Shown: one piece after another, positions 23,795 through 32,068 of the stretch
How the letters are laid out: each line of letters starts with the position of its first letter
Numbering within the stretch: the stretch's first letter is position 1
IMG/VR virus record: IMGVR_UViG_3300013132_000152
Coordinates: 1 to 32,068 of that record
Strand: one strand, 5' to 3'
DNA: 32,068 bases
From: a virus
Position numbers and translations under genes: made by a program
Notes under the pieces: model-generated
Database searches by the model: none
What the model was told of the DNA's origin: nothing
What the model saw: the letters and a program-made list of their open reading frames with translations, nothing else

Positions 23795-26784
23795 TGCCTA
23801 TAATTTATGTTAAAAATGTTCCAGATGGAGGAACACCTAGTGCTTTTGATAATTTGGTTGGATACCAGTTGGTAAATGGTGGAGGGTTAACTTATGGAAC
23901 TTTTGAATTTTTTCCTAGTATAACCGAAACTATCCCTCGTAAGTTTTTAACAAATGTTTTTGATTCACCTATTAATCTTGAAACATTAGGTATTTCTAAT
24001 ATTGGTGATATAAAAACTATATTAACAAAAGAATTTGAAGTTTATCCTAACTATGACATAAGTCAAGTTATGAATTTTGTTATGTATGGGTCATTATCAA
24101 AAAGATTTTCAGTATCAATAACAAATATAATAAACAATTTTCCAGCATCTATTGATATTAACTTTTATGATAACAATCTAAATACGGGTTATACTGCAAC
24201 AAATATTGTTTATAATGCATTGACAGATTATACAACTTTTGATATTGATATTAGCAAGATACACAATCCACTTGGTGTTGATTTTAGCAAAAATGCAGAA
24301 AACAATTTATCATCAAAAGAAATTAAAGTTTCAGAATATAGGAATATTACAGAATATTATTCAGAATATGCTTTATCAATAAGTGGTATTACATATCCTA
24401 TTTTACTTTTAAACCCAAGTGTATCATTAAATGATGGGACATTAAACATTACTGTTTCTGGTTCACCTTTTGGAGTATCAGCAACAGATAGTATTACTTC
24501 TTATATTATAAGACCAAATGATTATCTATATAATTTAGTTCTTAAAAGTCAATTTGATGAATTTGAACAATACATTTTAAATACAATATCTTCACCAATA
24601 TACACAATGACATTACAAGTTCCACAAGAAAATGAAGATGGACAATTTAGTATAGTAAATACAAATATAACTTTCCCTTTGGATGGTGTTTGGAATATAG
24701 ATATTATAACTCCAAATTTTGATAATTATTTAAATACAATACAAGAAATTGCAACATATTTTGATAATGTTAGAACAAATCTAATATCAAGATTTTTTGT
24801 ATCTGACTCATTAAAAGAATTTGATACTTTTGATAGAAGAATTGAAAGTATGTTTCAAATATATGGAAGAAGTTTTGATGAGGTCAAAAAATTTATTGAT
24901 TCTTTGGCATATATGAATTCAGCCAATTATACTCCAAAAAATGATATACCATCACAATTATTGTTGAATTTAAGTAAAACTTTGGGTTGGGAGGATAATT
25001 TCCAATTTCTTACAGATCAAAATTTAATAGATTCAATATTTGGTAATACAAGTGATTTTAAATATCCTGCATATGACAGATCACAAACACCATTAGAATT
25101 AAATTATGCATTTTATAGAAATTTAGTTATAAACTCATTTTATTTATTCAAATCAAAAGGAACAAGAAGGTCAATTGAATTTATTCTTAGATTAGTTGGT
25201 GCGCCAGAGGCTTTAGTTGAATTTAATGAACATATTTATATTGCTGACCAAAAAATAAATTTGACAAAATTTAATACAGAATTAGATAAATTACAGACAG
25301 GTAGATATGTGAACACTGACCCAGTTTTTACACAAACAACATACAAGGTAGAGGGCGGCAATGTAGTATATACTGGAATAACACAAAACACAACATCAAC
25401 ATTAGTAAACTTTAATTCCTCAAATTATCCAGTAAATATAAAAACTGGTTACCCACAACAATCAACTAATACAAGTCAGTTATTCTTTCAGATGGGTGCT
25501 GGGTGGTATCAATTAACTCCAAAACATAAGAGTCTTGAGATAGCAACAAGAACTGGAGTTGCACCAAATGTACAATATGGTACAGAATTTGAACCATTTA
25601 CATATGGAAACAAATATTTAGATATTTTTAGGAAATTTCCATATATTGATGAAGGTTTTACTATATCAAAATTTATTGATAATAAAAAGTCTTGGTCAAG
25701 AGATAATACATTATTAAGAGTATCATCAGATGGTAATTATAATGCATATTATTCTGTAAGTGATGAAAGATTATTGTTAAATGTTAAGAATGTTAATGTA
25801 TTTTTAAATCCAGCACAAGGTTTATTATATGATGTTTGGGTTCAGTCAGTTGATAATAATTATCCTATTCCACAAAGTGGTTTAACATATCCATACCCCA
25901 CAAGTGGTGGAACTGATGCTACATTTATCAATCCAGAACCAAAAACAAAATCATTTTTTGAATTTGCATCAACATTTGCAAAGAATATGATTAACACAAG
26001 AAATAGAATGTATATAACAGATGGTAAAACTGGTGGTTATCCAACACTTCAATCTATTTTCTGGAAGTATTTGGAAGCACCAAACACTGTTAATATACCA
26101 ACAAACAAATATACATATGATAAACTAATTAAATTTGTTGAAGGTATAAATCCATATTGGATTAAATTGGTTGAACAAATGATACCAGCAACAACATTAT
26201 GGATGGGTGGGATTAAGTTTGAGAATTCTATATTTCATAGACAGAAGTATGTTTATAAGAGACAAATGCCTATTTGTACAGTAGGGGCAATACCAAAGAA
26301 GATAACATTTAGTGATATTCAAATTAGTTCTGTATTTATACCAATTGCAAGTGGGGATGATTACATTACTTCACCAATTTTTAGTGATATATGTATTAAG
26401 AATGGTATAACAATGGTAGCAACACCTACAGAATCATTTGCATCAATTTTAGGAAATGCAATAACATCAACAATAGATGAATTTGATTTGAATTGTGGTT
26501 CTGATAATGTATTAACAAGTTGGTATAGTGAACTTATATTAAACAATACCATTGTTGCAAAGATTAAGTTTTATGATGGTATAGGTAATGATGATGTGCC
26601 AACAACAGCACAATGGGAATCAGCATTACTTAGTGCTTTACCTAATTTATATTATTTTGATGTAAATTATGAAAATCCAAGCAATGGTTTTATGAAAATT
26701 ATTGATTTGGATTGTGTTGATGAAATTGCGGTTGATAAGTTATTAACCATAAATGTTGGTGTGGATGTAAGTATAATATGTTAA
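23794..26784 (+). CDS. Large tail/baseplate protein with P2-gpI-like segment
   Basis: A 996-residue protein. The middle (residues about 330-480) has helical sequence around YRNLVINSFYLFKSKGTRRS and IEFILRLVGAPEALVEFNE. The K-G-T followed by a helix and Gly-x-Pro resembles the K-G-T-x-x-x-I/L motif of P2 gpI-type tail proteins that sit at the baseplate. Repeated strands and W/Y residues mark the rest. The last 100 residues resemble the C-terminal region of the next gene (DVP, a helix with L-S-A-L/I-P, LLTINVGVDVSIIC). The function is thus a structural baseplate or fibre-attachment protein, by inference. It starts with a one-base overlap and ends three bases before the SprB-repeat gene. Confidence 0.8.
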   Translation: MPIIYVKNVPDGGTPSAFDNLVGYQLVNGGGLTYGTFEFFPSITETIPRKFLTNVFDSPINLETLGISNIGDIKTILTKEFEVYPNYDISQVMNFVMYGSLSKRFSVSITNIINNFPASIDINFYDNNLNTGYTATNIVYNALTDYTTFDIDISKIHNPLGVDFSKNAENNLSSKEIKVSEYRNITEYYSEYALSISGITYPILLLNPSVSLNDGTLNITVSGSPFGVSATDSITSYIIRPNDYLYNLVLKSQFDEFEQYILNTISSPIYTMTLQVPQENEDGQFSIVNTNITFPLDGVWNIDIITPNFDNYLNTIQEIATYFDNVRTNLISRFFVSDSLKEFDTFDRRIESMFQIYGRSFDEVKKFIDSLAYMNSANYTPKNDIPSQLLLNLSKTLGWEDNFQFLTDQNLIDSIFGNTSDFKYPAYDRSQTPLELNYAFYRNLVINSFYLFKSKGTRRSIEFILRLVGAPEALVEFNEHIYIADQKINLTKFNTELDKLQTGRYVNTDPVFTQTTYKVEGGNVVYTGITQNTTSTLVNFNSSNYPVNIKTGYPQQSTNTSQLFFQMGAGWYQLTPKHKSLEIATRTGVAPNVQYGTEFEPFTYGNKYLDIFRKFPYIDEGFTISKFIDNKKSWSRDNTLLRVSSDGNYNAYYSVSDERLLLNVKNVNVFLNPAQGLLYDVWVQSVDNNYPIPQSGLTYPYPTSGGTDATFINPEPKTKSFFEFASTFAKNMINTRNRMYITDGKTGGYPTLQSIFWKYLEAPNTVNIPTNKYTYDKLIKFVEGINPYWIKLVEQMIPATTLWMGGIKFENSIFHRQKYVYKRQMPICTVGAIPKKITFSDIQISSVFIPIASGDDYITSPIFSDICIKNGITMVATPTESFASILGNAITSTIDEFDLNCGSDNVLTSWYSELILNNTIVAKIKFYDGIGNDDVPTTAQWESALLSALPNLYYFDVNYENPSNGFMKIIDLDCVDEIAVDKLLTINVGVDVSIIC

Positions 26785-26787
26785 TAA

Positions 26788-28947
26788 ATGGCAGCATTTG
26801 ATTATTTTTTAAGCGTAACCGGAGATTGTTCAAACACAAATGTAGGTGCTATATCATTATCTTTAACTGGAGGTACACCTCCATATACTATTGAATGGGT
26901 TGAACCAGACTTGGGTGTCACAATCACAACAGAAGATTTTCCTATACTTCAAACCGGGTTATCAGCCACAACATATGGTGTTAGAGTAAATGATTCAACA
27001 TTAAGTGAGAATTTAGAATTCTTTATAAATATACCAGTTTCAAGTGGCTGCTGCGGTTCAATTGTCGCAACTAGTAACACTACATGTGGAGATACAAATG
27101 GATCTGTTACAGCAACAACAAATTCTAATTTTTCAACAACTGATTGTTATTTATACACAAGTGGTAATACATTAATTTCAAACAATATTTTTAGTTCTGA
27201 ATTTGTTGTTTTTGATAATTTGAGTGCTGATACATATTACATATACGTTGAAGACATTGGGGGTTGCACAGCAAAGACAGAAAGTTTTATAATCAAATCA
27301 TCAACAACATTTGATTATGGATTCTATACTATAAATGCTTCACCTTGCTTTAGTGGCAATACAGGTAAAATATATATTACAGGTCAGACAAATCCTGGTC
27401 CATACACCTATTTCTGGAATGATGGTTCAACAGGTAACACATTAAGCAATTTATCTGCTGATACTTATTCTGTTAGTGTTACAGATGGTGAAGGTTGCAC
27501 ATTAACAAAATCAGTTGAGATAGTTAACGCTTCCACAATTGGGCTTGTTAATATAATACCCACACAACCAACCTGTTTTACAGCAACTGGAAAATTAGAT
27601 ATAACCATAAGTGGTGGAACAACACCATATTATTATTCAGCAAATACTGGATATTATGATATAACTTATAATAATAATTTTTTGATGACCGGATTAACAT
27701 CTGGATCATATGAAATTTTGGTTAAAGATGCTGCATTATGTGAATATTCAATATTCACAAGTCTGGATAATGACAATGGAGTAACTTCTGTTTCCATAAA
27801 TGGAACAAATTCAACTTGTTCATCATCAAATGGATTAATTAATATTAGTTTGGTGGGGGGAACTGGGCCTTATACTTATGGGTTAATAAATCCAAGTGGA
27901 AATACCACAACAGTTAATACAACATCAACAAATTATATATTTGATAGTTTACCAAGTGGAACATATACAGCATATATGCAAGATTCCACAGGCTGTTATT
28001 ATGATAAGCAAATAACCATAATAGCAGAAGATAAATTCACATTAGGATATTCAACAACTGGAACAACTTGTAGTTCAAACAATGCAAGTATATTTGCATT
28101 TGTAAGCACAGGAGCAACACCACCATATGATTATTATTTGAACACAACTTCAATAATTGATACAAATTTGACAGGTGTAACATTCCAGAACATAGCACAA
28201 GGTCAATATGAATTAAGGGTTGTGGATGCAACAGGATGTGAACAGAGGGACAATATACAAGTAACATCAAGCAATGGAATTGATTTCTCATTATACCCCA
28301 CATCTTGTGTAAATGGAAATGATGCAACAATCACAGCATTAATCACAGATGGTACACCACCATTTACATTCACATGGTCAAGCAATGTAACTGGCAATCC
28401 ACAATATATAGTAGCAACAGGATTAACAAGTGGAAATTATAGTTTAACATTACAAGATGCCAATGGTTGCTCATTAACAAGAGAAACAAGCATAAATTGC
28501 TTTAGTGTAAACACATCATATAAGATATATGTTGTGGATTCACAAAATTTTTCATTACAGCCATTAAATAACTTTGGATTATTGGACTTTTTAAATGAGG
28601 GTTTTAGTGATTTGGTGAATATGGAGTTTAGTGGATCAACCACCATAACAAATCCAAAATGCAATTTAAATTCAGCAATATTTACAACTGAATATACATT
28701 AGAGCCAAGTGGCATTACAAGTGCAAATACCTTCTATACAGGTTATACAAGAACAGATGTTCCAACAGATTCAGTTTATGTGGATTCTATTGTTAGTTTA
28801 GTTAGTGCAATCCCTGGGATTGATAGTGTATCTTATGATTTAATAACAAATACAATAAACATTATAGCAGAACCAGATGATACCATTACATCCCAGGTTT
28901 TAACCATAAACTTGAAAATAGCATATGATATTAGTTGCATACCATGA
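26788..28947 (+). CDS. Phage adhesin with seven SprB-type repeats
   Basis: A 719-residue protein. About residues 1-570 consist of seven units of 65-85 residues (approximately 1-85, 90-170, 182-247, 258-325, 337-412, 422-493, 500-570). The pattern is Cys near the start, a G-x-I/V strand, G-G-T-P-P-Y or similar, then L-x-x-G-x-Y-x-V-x-V-x-D followed by G-C, as in the SprB repeat family of gliding-motility adhesins in Flavobacterium. Examples are SLTGGTPPYTIEW and SADTYSVSVTDGEGCT. The C-terminal 140 residues form a separate domain resembling the end of the preceding 996-residue protein. By family knowledge such repeats build long surface filaments; here they probably form a side fibre or receptor-binding protein. 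There is no signal peptide, as expected for a virion protein. Confidence 0.87.
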   Translation: MAAFDYFLSVTGDCSNTNVGAISLSLTGGTPPYTIEWVEPDLGVTITTEDFPILQTGLSATTYGVRVNDSTLSENLEFFINIPVSSGCCGSIVATSNTTCGDTNGSVTATTNSNFSTTDCYLYTSGNTLISNNIFSSEFVVFDNLSADTYYIYVEDIGGCTAKTESFIIKSSTTFDYGFYTINASPCFSGNTGKIYITGQTNPGPYTYFWNDGSTGNTLSNLSADTYSVSVTDGEGCTLTKSVEIVNASTIGLVNIIPTQPTCFTATGKLDITISGGTTPYYYSANTGYYDITYNNNFLMTGLTSGSYEILVKDAALCEYSIFTSLDNDNGVTSVSINGTNSTCSSSNGLINISLVGGTGPYTYGLINPSGNTTTVNTTSTNYIFDSLPSGTYTAYMQDSTGCYYDKQITIIAEDKFTLGYSTTGTTCSSNNASIFAFVSTGATPPYDYYLNTTSIIDTNLTGVTFQNIAQGQYELRVVDATGCEQRDNIQVTSSNGIDFSLYPTSCVNGNDATITALITDGTPPFTFTWSSNVTGNPQYIVATGLTSGNYSLTLQDANGCSLTRETSINCFSVNTSYKIYVVDSQNFSLQPLNNFGLLDFLNEGFSDLVNMEFSGSTTITNPKCNLNSAIFTTEYTLEPSGITSANTFYTGYTRTDVPTDSVYVDSIVSLVSAIPGIDSVSYDLITNTINIIAEPDDTITSQVLTINLKIAYDISCIP

Positions 28948-30563
28948 CAAGAATTGTATTTACAAGTTTAAGTGGAAGCACACCTTTGAACATTTATGTA
29001 TCTGATGCATTTGGTGGGAATGAGACATATTTGGGTCAGATAAGCACTTTACCTATAGTAGGAGAGGTTTACTTTGACTTACCAGAAATCTTTCATCTTG
29101 CGCCACAAGTGACAGTTATAGTTCAAGATAATACAGGATGCAAAACATCAAAGAAATATAATTGTTATATAAATTGTGATATAATTTATAATATAACAGA
29201 TATCACATCAATAACACCAACACCAACTCCAACTCCATCTGCAACACCAGGATATATACCAACACCAACCACAAGTAATACCATTACATTGACAGCACTT
29301 ACTGGGGCAACTCCTTTAAGCATATACATATCTGACATAAATGGAAATTATGAAACATATGTTGCAACCATTGTGAATACAGCCTCATTACCAGCAATAA
29401 TAGGAGTTCCAGCCGTATTTGATGGAGCAGACCAAATAATGATAACCATCAAGGATTCAAATTCTTGTAGTTATTTTAAGTTAATAGATTGTGGATTTGT
29501 GTCAACATCACCAACTACAACACCAACCAATACAATAACCCCAACAGTTACGCCAACAATTCCAACATCACCAACAGTTACAGCAACAAATACAACAACC
29601 CCAACAGTTACATCAACAATTCAAACATCACCAACAACAACGCCAACAAACACAAGAACCCCAACAGTTACATCAACAATTCAAACATCACCAACAACAA
29701 CCCCAAGCAATACAATAACTCCAAGTATAACACCAACTAGTACAGTTACACCTACAGTTACATCTACAGCTACTCCTACAACATATACTATTTGGGATGA
29801 AAGCATAAATGGATTTATGTCTAATTCTGCAGGTTCACCAACTGTTGTAACTTTAAATAACGGTAACGGCTTAGTTACTGCTTCTGTAGTGGGTAATAGT
29901 GATTATTTTACTTTTACCGTACAGAATAATCAGATATTAAATAAAATTTTTCTTAGAAGTTACAGTTCTTCTGATAATGTTGCTTGGTTGGGTATTCAAT
30001 CTGGTTCTGCATGGACTGCAGGAGATAATCCTGGCTTGATGTTAGCACAACAACATTTTGGATCCGGAAATATAAATCAAGAAATTTTAGGAGGAGCATC
30101 TCCTTATAATTCTGGCAATTATACAGTGAGAGTACAGCAGCTAGGTTCCAACACTAATTATACTTTAGAATTACAAGTTTTAGCTGCCCCTACACCAACG
30201 CCTACTCCAACCATAACCCCAACCAACACAAATACAATAACTCCAACAGTTACACCAACCAATACAATAACCCCAACAGTTACACCAACCACTAATTCTA
30301 ATGTTTTCTGTATAGCTATTACTGGGTGTACATCTGGGTCTATTTGTGATTGTACTGGTAATCCAAATATAACTATGTATTATTCTGGAACTTTGAATGA
30401 ATTTAATAATCCAGATAGTGGTGTTTTTTATCAAACATTAAACAATTGTCAAAATGTAATACCTGATTATAATGGATTAACTTATTTCTTGGATACTTTT
30501 AATCAATTATATTGGCAGCCAGATATAAATGGGGCAATAAATGGTTATAATATCTGCTTATAA
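28944..30563 (+). CDS. Modular fibre protein: duplicated domain, PPC-like domain, Thr/Pro linkers
   Basis: A 539-residue protein starting at ATG 28944, which overlaps the upstream TGA (ATGA); a TTG at 28935 is the in-frame alternative. Order: domain A1 (1-78, TSLSGSTPLNIYVSDAFGG), Thr/Pro linker, domain A2 (about 112-190, TALTGATPLSIYISDINGN), a long linker (about 189-281) with 20-residue repeats, a beta-rich domain (about 282-413, from IWDESINGFMSN to NYTVRVQQLGSNTNYTLELQ), linker three (about 415-452), and a C-terminal domain (453-539). A1 and A2 are clear duplicates. The beta-rich domain resembles pre-peptidase-like domains of secreted proteins. The role as tail fibre is inferred from the architecture and neighbours. 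Confidence 0.85.
   Translation: MTRIVFTSLSGSTPLNIYVSDAFGGNETYLGQISTLPIVGEVYFDLPEIFHLAPQVTVIVQDNTGCKTSKKYNCYINCDIIYNITDITSITPTPTPTPSATPGYIPTPTTSNTITLTALTGATPLSIYISDINGNYETYVATIVNTASLPAIIGVPAVFDGADQIMITIKDSNSCSYFKLIDCGFVSTSPTTTPTNTITPTVTPTIPTSPTVTATNTTTPTVTSTIQTSPTTTPTNTRTPTVTSTIQTSPTTTPSNTITPSITPTSTVTPTVTSTATPTTYTIWDESINGFMSNSAGSPTVVTLNNGNGLVTASVVGNSDYFTFTVQNNQILNKIFLRSYSSSDNVAWLGIQSGSAWTAGDNPGLMLAQQHFGSGNINQEILGGASPYNSGNYTVRVQQLGSNTNYTLELQVLAAPTPTPTPTITPTNTNTITPTVTPTNTITPTVTPTTNSNVFCIAITGCTSGSICDCTGNPNITMYYSGTLNEFNNPDSGVFYQTLNNCQNVIPDYNGLTYFLDTFNQLYWQPDINGAINGYNICL
29521..29700 (+). repeat. Tandem 60-bp repeat, three copies
   Basis: Units at 29521-29580, 29581-29640 and 29641-29700 encode 20-residue Thr/Pro blocks of the form T-P-T-N-T-x-T-P-T-V-T. 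The last 40 bases of copies 2 and 3 are identical. The following 60 bases (29701-29760) are a more diverged relative. It lies in the long linker of the modular fibre gene. Confidence 0.9.
30231..30290 (+). repeat. Tandem 30-bp repeat, two copies
   Basis: Two adjacent 30-base units (30231-30260 and 30261-30290) differ by a single T/C change. They encode NTITPTVTPT twice in the third linker of the fibre gene. Most of the unit also occurs near 29529-29552, so the linkers share sequence at DNA level. Confidence 0.9.
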
Positions 30564-30577
30564 ATTATAAATAAAAA

Positions 30578-32068
30578 ATGTCAAATTACACAATAATTGT
30601 AATAAATACGGATCCAATATGTGAGAATAGTGTTGAGAACATCATTTCAGGTGTTACAGCTTGCTCAAGATATTTTTTACAATTAAATCCAGCATCCCAT
30701 TCAAAAGGACCATTTGACATATATCTTAATTCAACAAGTTCAACACCATTATATGATAATATAACAAGGGAGCAATTCTTGATTGGGGTTACAGTGGAAA
30801 TACTATGCACAACTCCAACACCAACTCCTACCATAACACCAACTATATCCATAACCCCAACTATAACCCCAACCATATCCATAACACCATCAAATACAAG
30901 AACTCCATCTTTAACACCAACAAGGACAATAACCCCAACAAATACACCAACAAGAACAAAGACACCAACACCAACCATAACTCCAACTGTAACACCAACA
31001 ACACCAGAAGAACTTGATGCTTATTTGTTTATTGAACCAATTAATTTAAATGCTGATTTTAGCAATTGGATGAGCGGAAGTTTATTTAGAGGATTTTCAA
31101 ATGGCATTGGTCCATCCATAAGTGCAAACACATTCAATGATGAATTAAATAGATATATATCATTCTCTGGTTGGGGCATAACAGCACCACAAGTAAGAAC
31201 AGCAAAGATAAGCCAGAACAGTGGGGGTTTTGATGATTATGGCAACTCAATTCAAGCGTATCTATTCAAGACACATGAAGTTCCAGCATATACCACAACA
31301 GGATATTCTTGGTACACTTGGGTTATTCCAAATTTGAATACAAATAGAAGTCTTGTTAGCAACATAGGGGTTAATGAATATAGTGATCCAACAGCATTAA
31401 CACCTGTCAATGTGAATATGTTATACGCTTCATTGACCGTTGAATATTCAGGTTTTACCATACCACAAGATTTTTATCATATTTATAGCACATTTAGCAA
31501 TACAAATTTCAGATTAATAAATAATAATAATAAGATATATTTTAGGGGAAATTCATTGATTCCAGACGCAAATGCTTGCAATTGCTTTGATGTTTATGTT
31601 GATTCAACAGGAACATTAAGTTGTTATGATGTTTGCCGTAATGAACCAAATACTGAAATATGTGGAAAGACAACCTTATTTGATGGGTCAAGTGGGCAAA
31701 CATATTATGTTGATTTTCAATCTTGTTTAAATAACAATACTAGTGGTTGGGGTGGAAGCAGAAACTTTAGCAGAAATGGGTATTGTTATTCCACAAATTC
31801 AGTTGGAATGATAACAGGTTCAACCATATGTCCATCTCCAACACCAACTCCAACAAACACACCAACATCATCAATAACACCTACAAACACAAGAACACCT
31901 ACTATGACACCAACTAATACAATTACACCAACAGAAACAGCAACTCCTACTGAAACCCCTACCAACACAATAACCCCAACAGAAACACCAACTCAAACCA
32001 TAACCCCTACCAACACAATCACACCAACCAACACAATCACACCAACCAATACAATTACACCAACAGAA
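30578..32068 (+). CDS. Modular fibre protein with Thr/Pro linkers, 3' end outside window
   Basis: An open frame from ATG 30578 to the window end with no stop: 497 residues visible. N-terminal domain (1-77) with a Cys-bounded fold (DPICENS to VEILCTT), Thr/Pro linker one (about 78-146), a large unrecognised domain (147-417) with W/Y-rich and Cys-containing parts (GYSWYTWVIPN, ANACNCFDVY, GWGGSRNFSRNGYCY), and a second linker (from about 418) still running at the edge. It starts 14 bases after the previous stop behind an AT-only leader. The design matches the two other linker proteins here, so it is likely another tail fibre or spike with more domains downstream. Confidence 0.87.
   Translation, partial: MSNYTIIVINTDPICENSVENIISGVTACSRYFLQLNPASHSKGPFDIYLNSTSSTPLYDNITREQFLIGVTVEILCTTPTPTPTITPTISITPTITPTISITPSNTRTPSLTPTRTITPTNTPTRTKTPTPTITPTVTPTTPEELDAYLFIEPINLNADFSNWMSGSLFRGFSNGIGPSISANTFNDELNRYISFSGWGITAPQVRTAKISQNSGGFDDYGNSIQAYLFKTHEVPAYTTTGYSWYTWVIPNLNTNRSLVSNIGVNEYSDPTALTPVNVNMLYASLTVEYSGFTIPQDFYHIYSTFSNTNFRLINNNNKIYFRGNSLIPDANACNCFDVYVDSTGTLSCYDVCRNEPNTEICGKTTLFDGSSGQTYYVDFQSCLNNNTSGWGGSRNFSRNGYCYSTNSVGMITGSTICPSPTPTPTNTPTSSITPTNTRTPTMTPTNTITPTETATPTETPTNTITPTETPTQTITPTNTITPTNTITPTNTITPTE
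32009..32062 (+). repeat. Tandem 18-bp repeat, three copies, at window edge
   Basis: Units 32009-32026 and 32027-32044 are identical (ACCAACACAATCACACCA); 32045-32062 has synonymous changes. Each encodes a six-residue Thr/Pro unit (TNTITP in protein frame). The array may go on past the window end. Confidence 0.88.

Noticed and set aside
29521-29700. CRISPR-like regular repeats
   Set aside because: The units are directly adjacent without unique spacers and encode protein in frame.
29489-29740. Plus-strand frame rich in Asn and Tyr
   Set aside because: It is an alternate frame of the 60-bp repeat array inside the fibre gene; low complexity, no leader of its own.
30566-30573. TATAAATA box before the last gene
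   Set aside because: It lies only four bases before the ATG, too close to serve as a promoter for that gene, and is likely chance in AT-rich leader sequence.
30586-30978. Minus-strand open frame rich in Gly-Val
   Set aside because: It is the antisense image of the Thr/Pro repeats of the fibre gene on the + strand, as are similar frames near 30180-30434 and 31786-31968.
1-32068. tRNA genes
   Set aside because: The gaps between genes are at most about 120 bases, and none of those inspected shows a cloverleaf with a T-loop motif.

Overview
The window is AT-rich, tightly packed DNA with every recognisable gene on the + strand. It looks like a piece of a large tailed phage with a contractile tail (myovirus-like). 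Replication and nucleotide genes of T4 type (RecA/UvsX recombinase, 5'-3' flap nuclease, DnaB/gp41 helicase, class I ribonucleotide reductase) sit next to T4-type baseplate wedge genes (gp25-like, gp6-like). The host is probably a member of the Bacteroidota. Tail proteins carry SprB-type repeats and a FISUMP-type domain, both typical of that phylum. The 13 start codons with a gene boundary or intergenic leader that I inspected have AT-rich upstream sequence and no clear Shine-Dalgarno motif. TAA, TAG and TGA all act as stops, so the ordinary code applies.

Region 1 (1-10.3 kb) is the replication and nucleotide module: the 3' part of a recombinase gene, a flap nuclease, a small unknown protein, a replicative helicase, NrdB and NrdA. 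The striking feature is five in-frame inteins in three consecutive genes: one in the helicase (a 129-residue mini-intein), two in NrdB (349 and 243 residues) and two in NrdA (359 and 239 residues). Together they take up about 4 kb. Two carry intact-looking LAGLIDADG endonuclease motifs and three lack them. Both NrdA inteins sit directly before catalytic cysteines, and one NrdB intein sits one residue before a metal-binding glutamate. These insertions must therefore be spliced out before the reductase can work. The second NrdA intein is a decayed relative of the first NrdB intein.

A strong hairpin terminator at 10316-10359 separates this module from region 2 (10.4-30.6 kb and on to the window end), the tail and baseplate module. 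It starts with gp25-like and gp6-like wedge proteins. Next comes a 1690-residue protein with a carboxypeptidase-regulatory-like N-terminus and a very hydrophobic central stretch, then several unrecognised structural proteins, a PKD-like protein and a 996-residue tail protein. The module closes with a run of modular adhesins: an SprB-repeat protein and proteins joined by Thr/Pro-rich linkers. The linkers are encoded by near-perfect tandem DNA repeats (units of 24, 60, 30 and 18 bp). The last gene runs off the window inside such a linker.

Most genes in region 2 overlap their neighbours by a few bases or are separated by very short gaps, which suggests one or a few long late transcripts. I saw no tRNA or rRNA gene, CRISPR array, insertion sequence or integrase.
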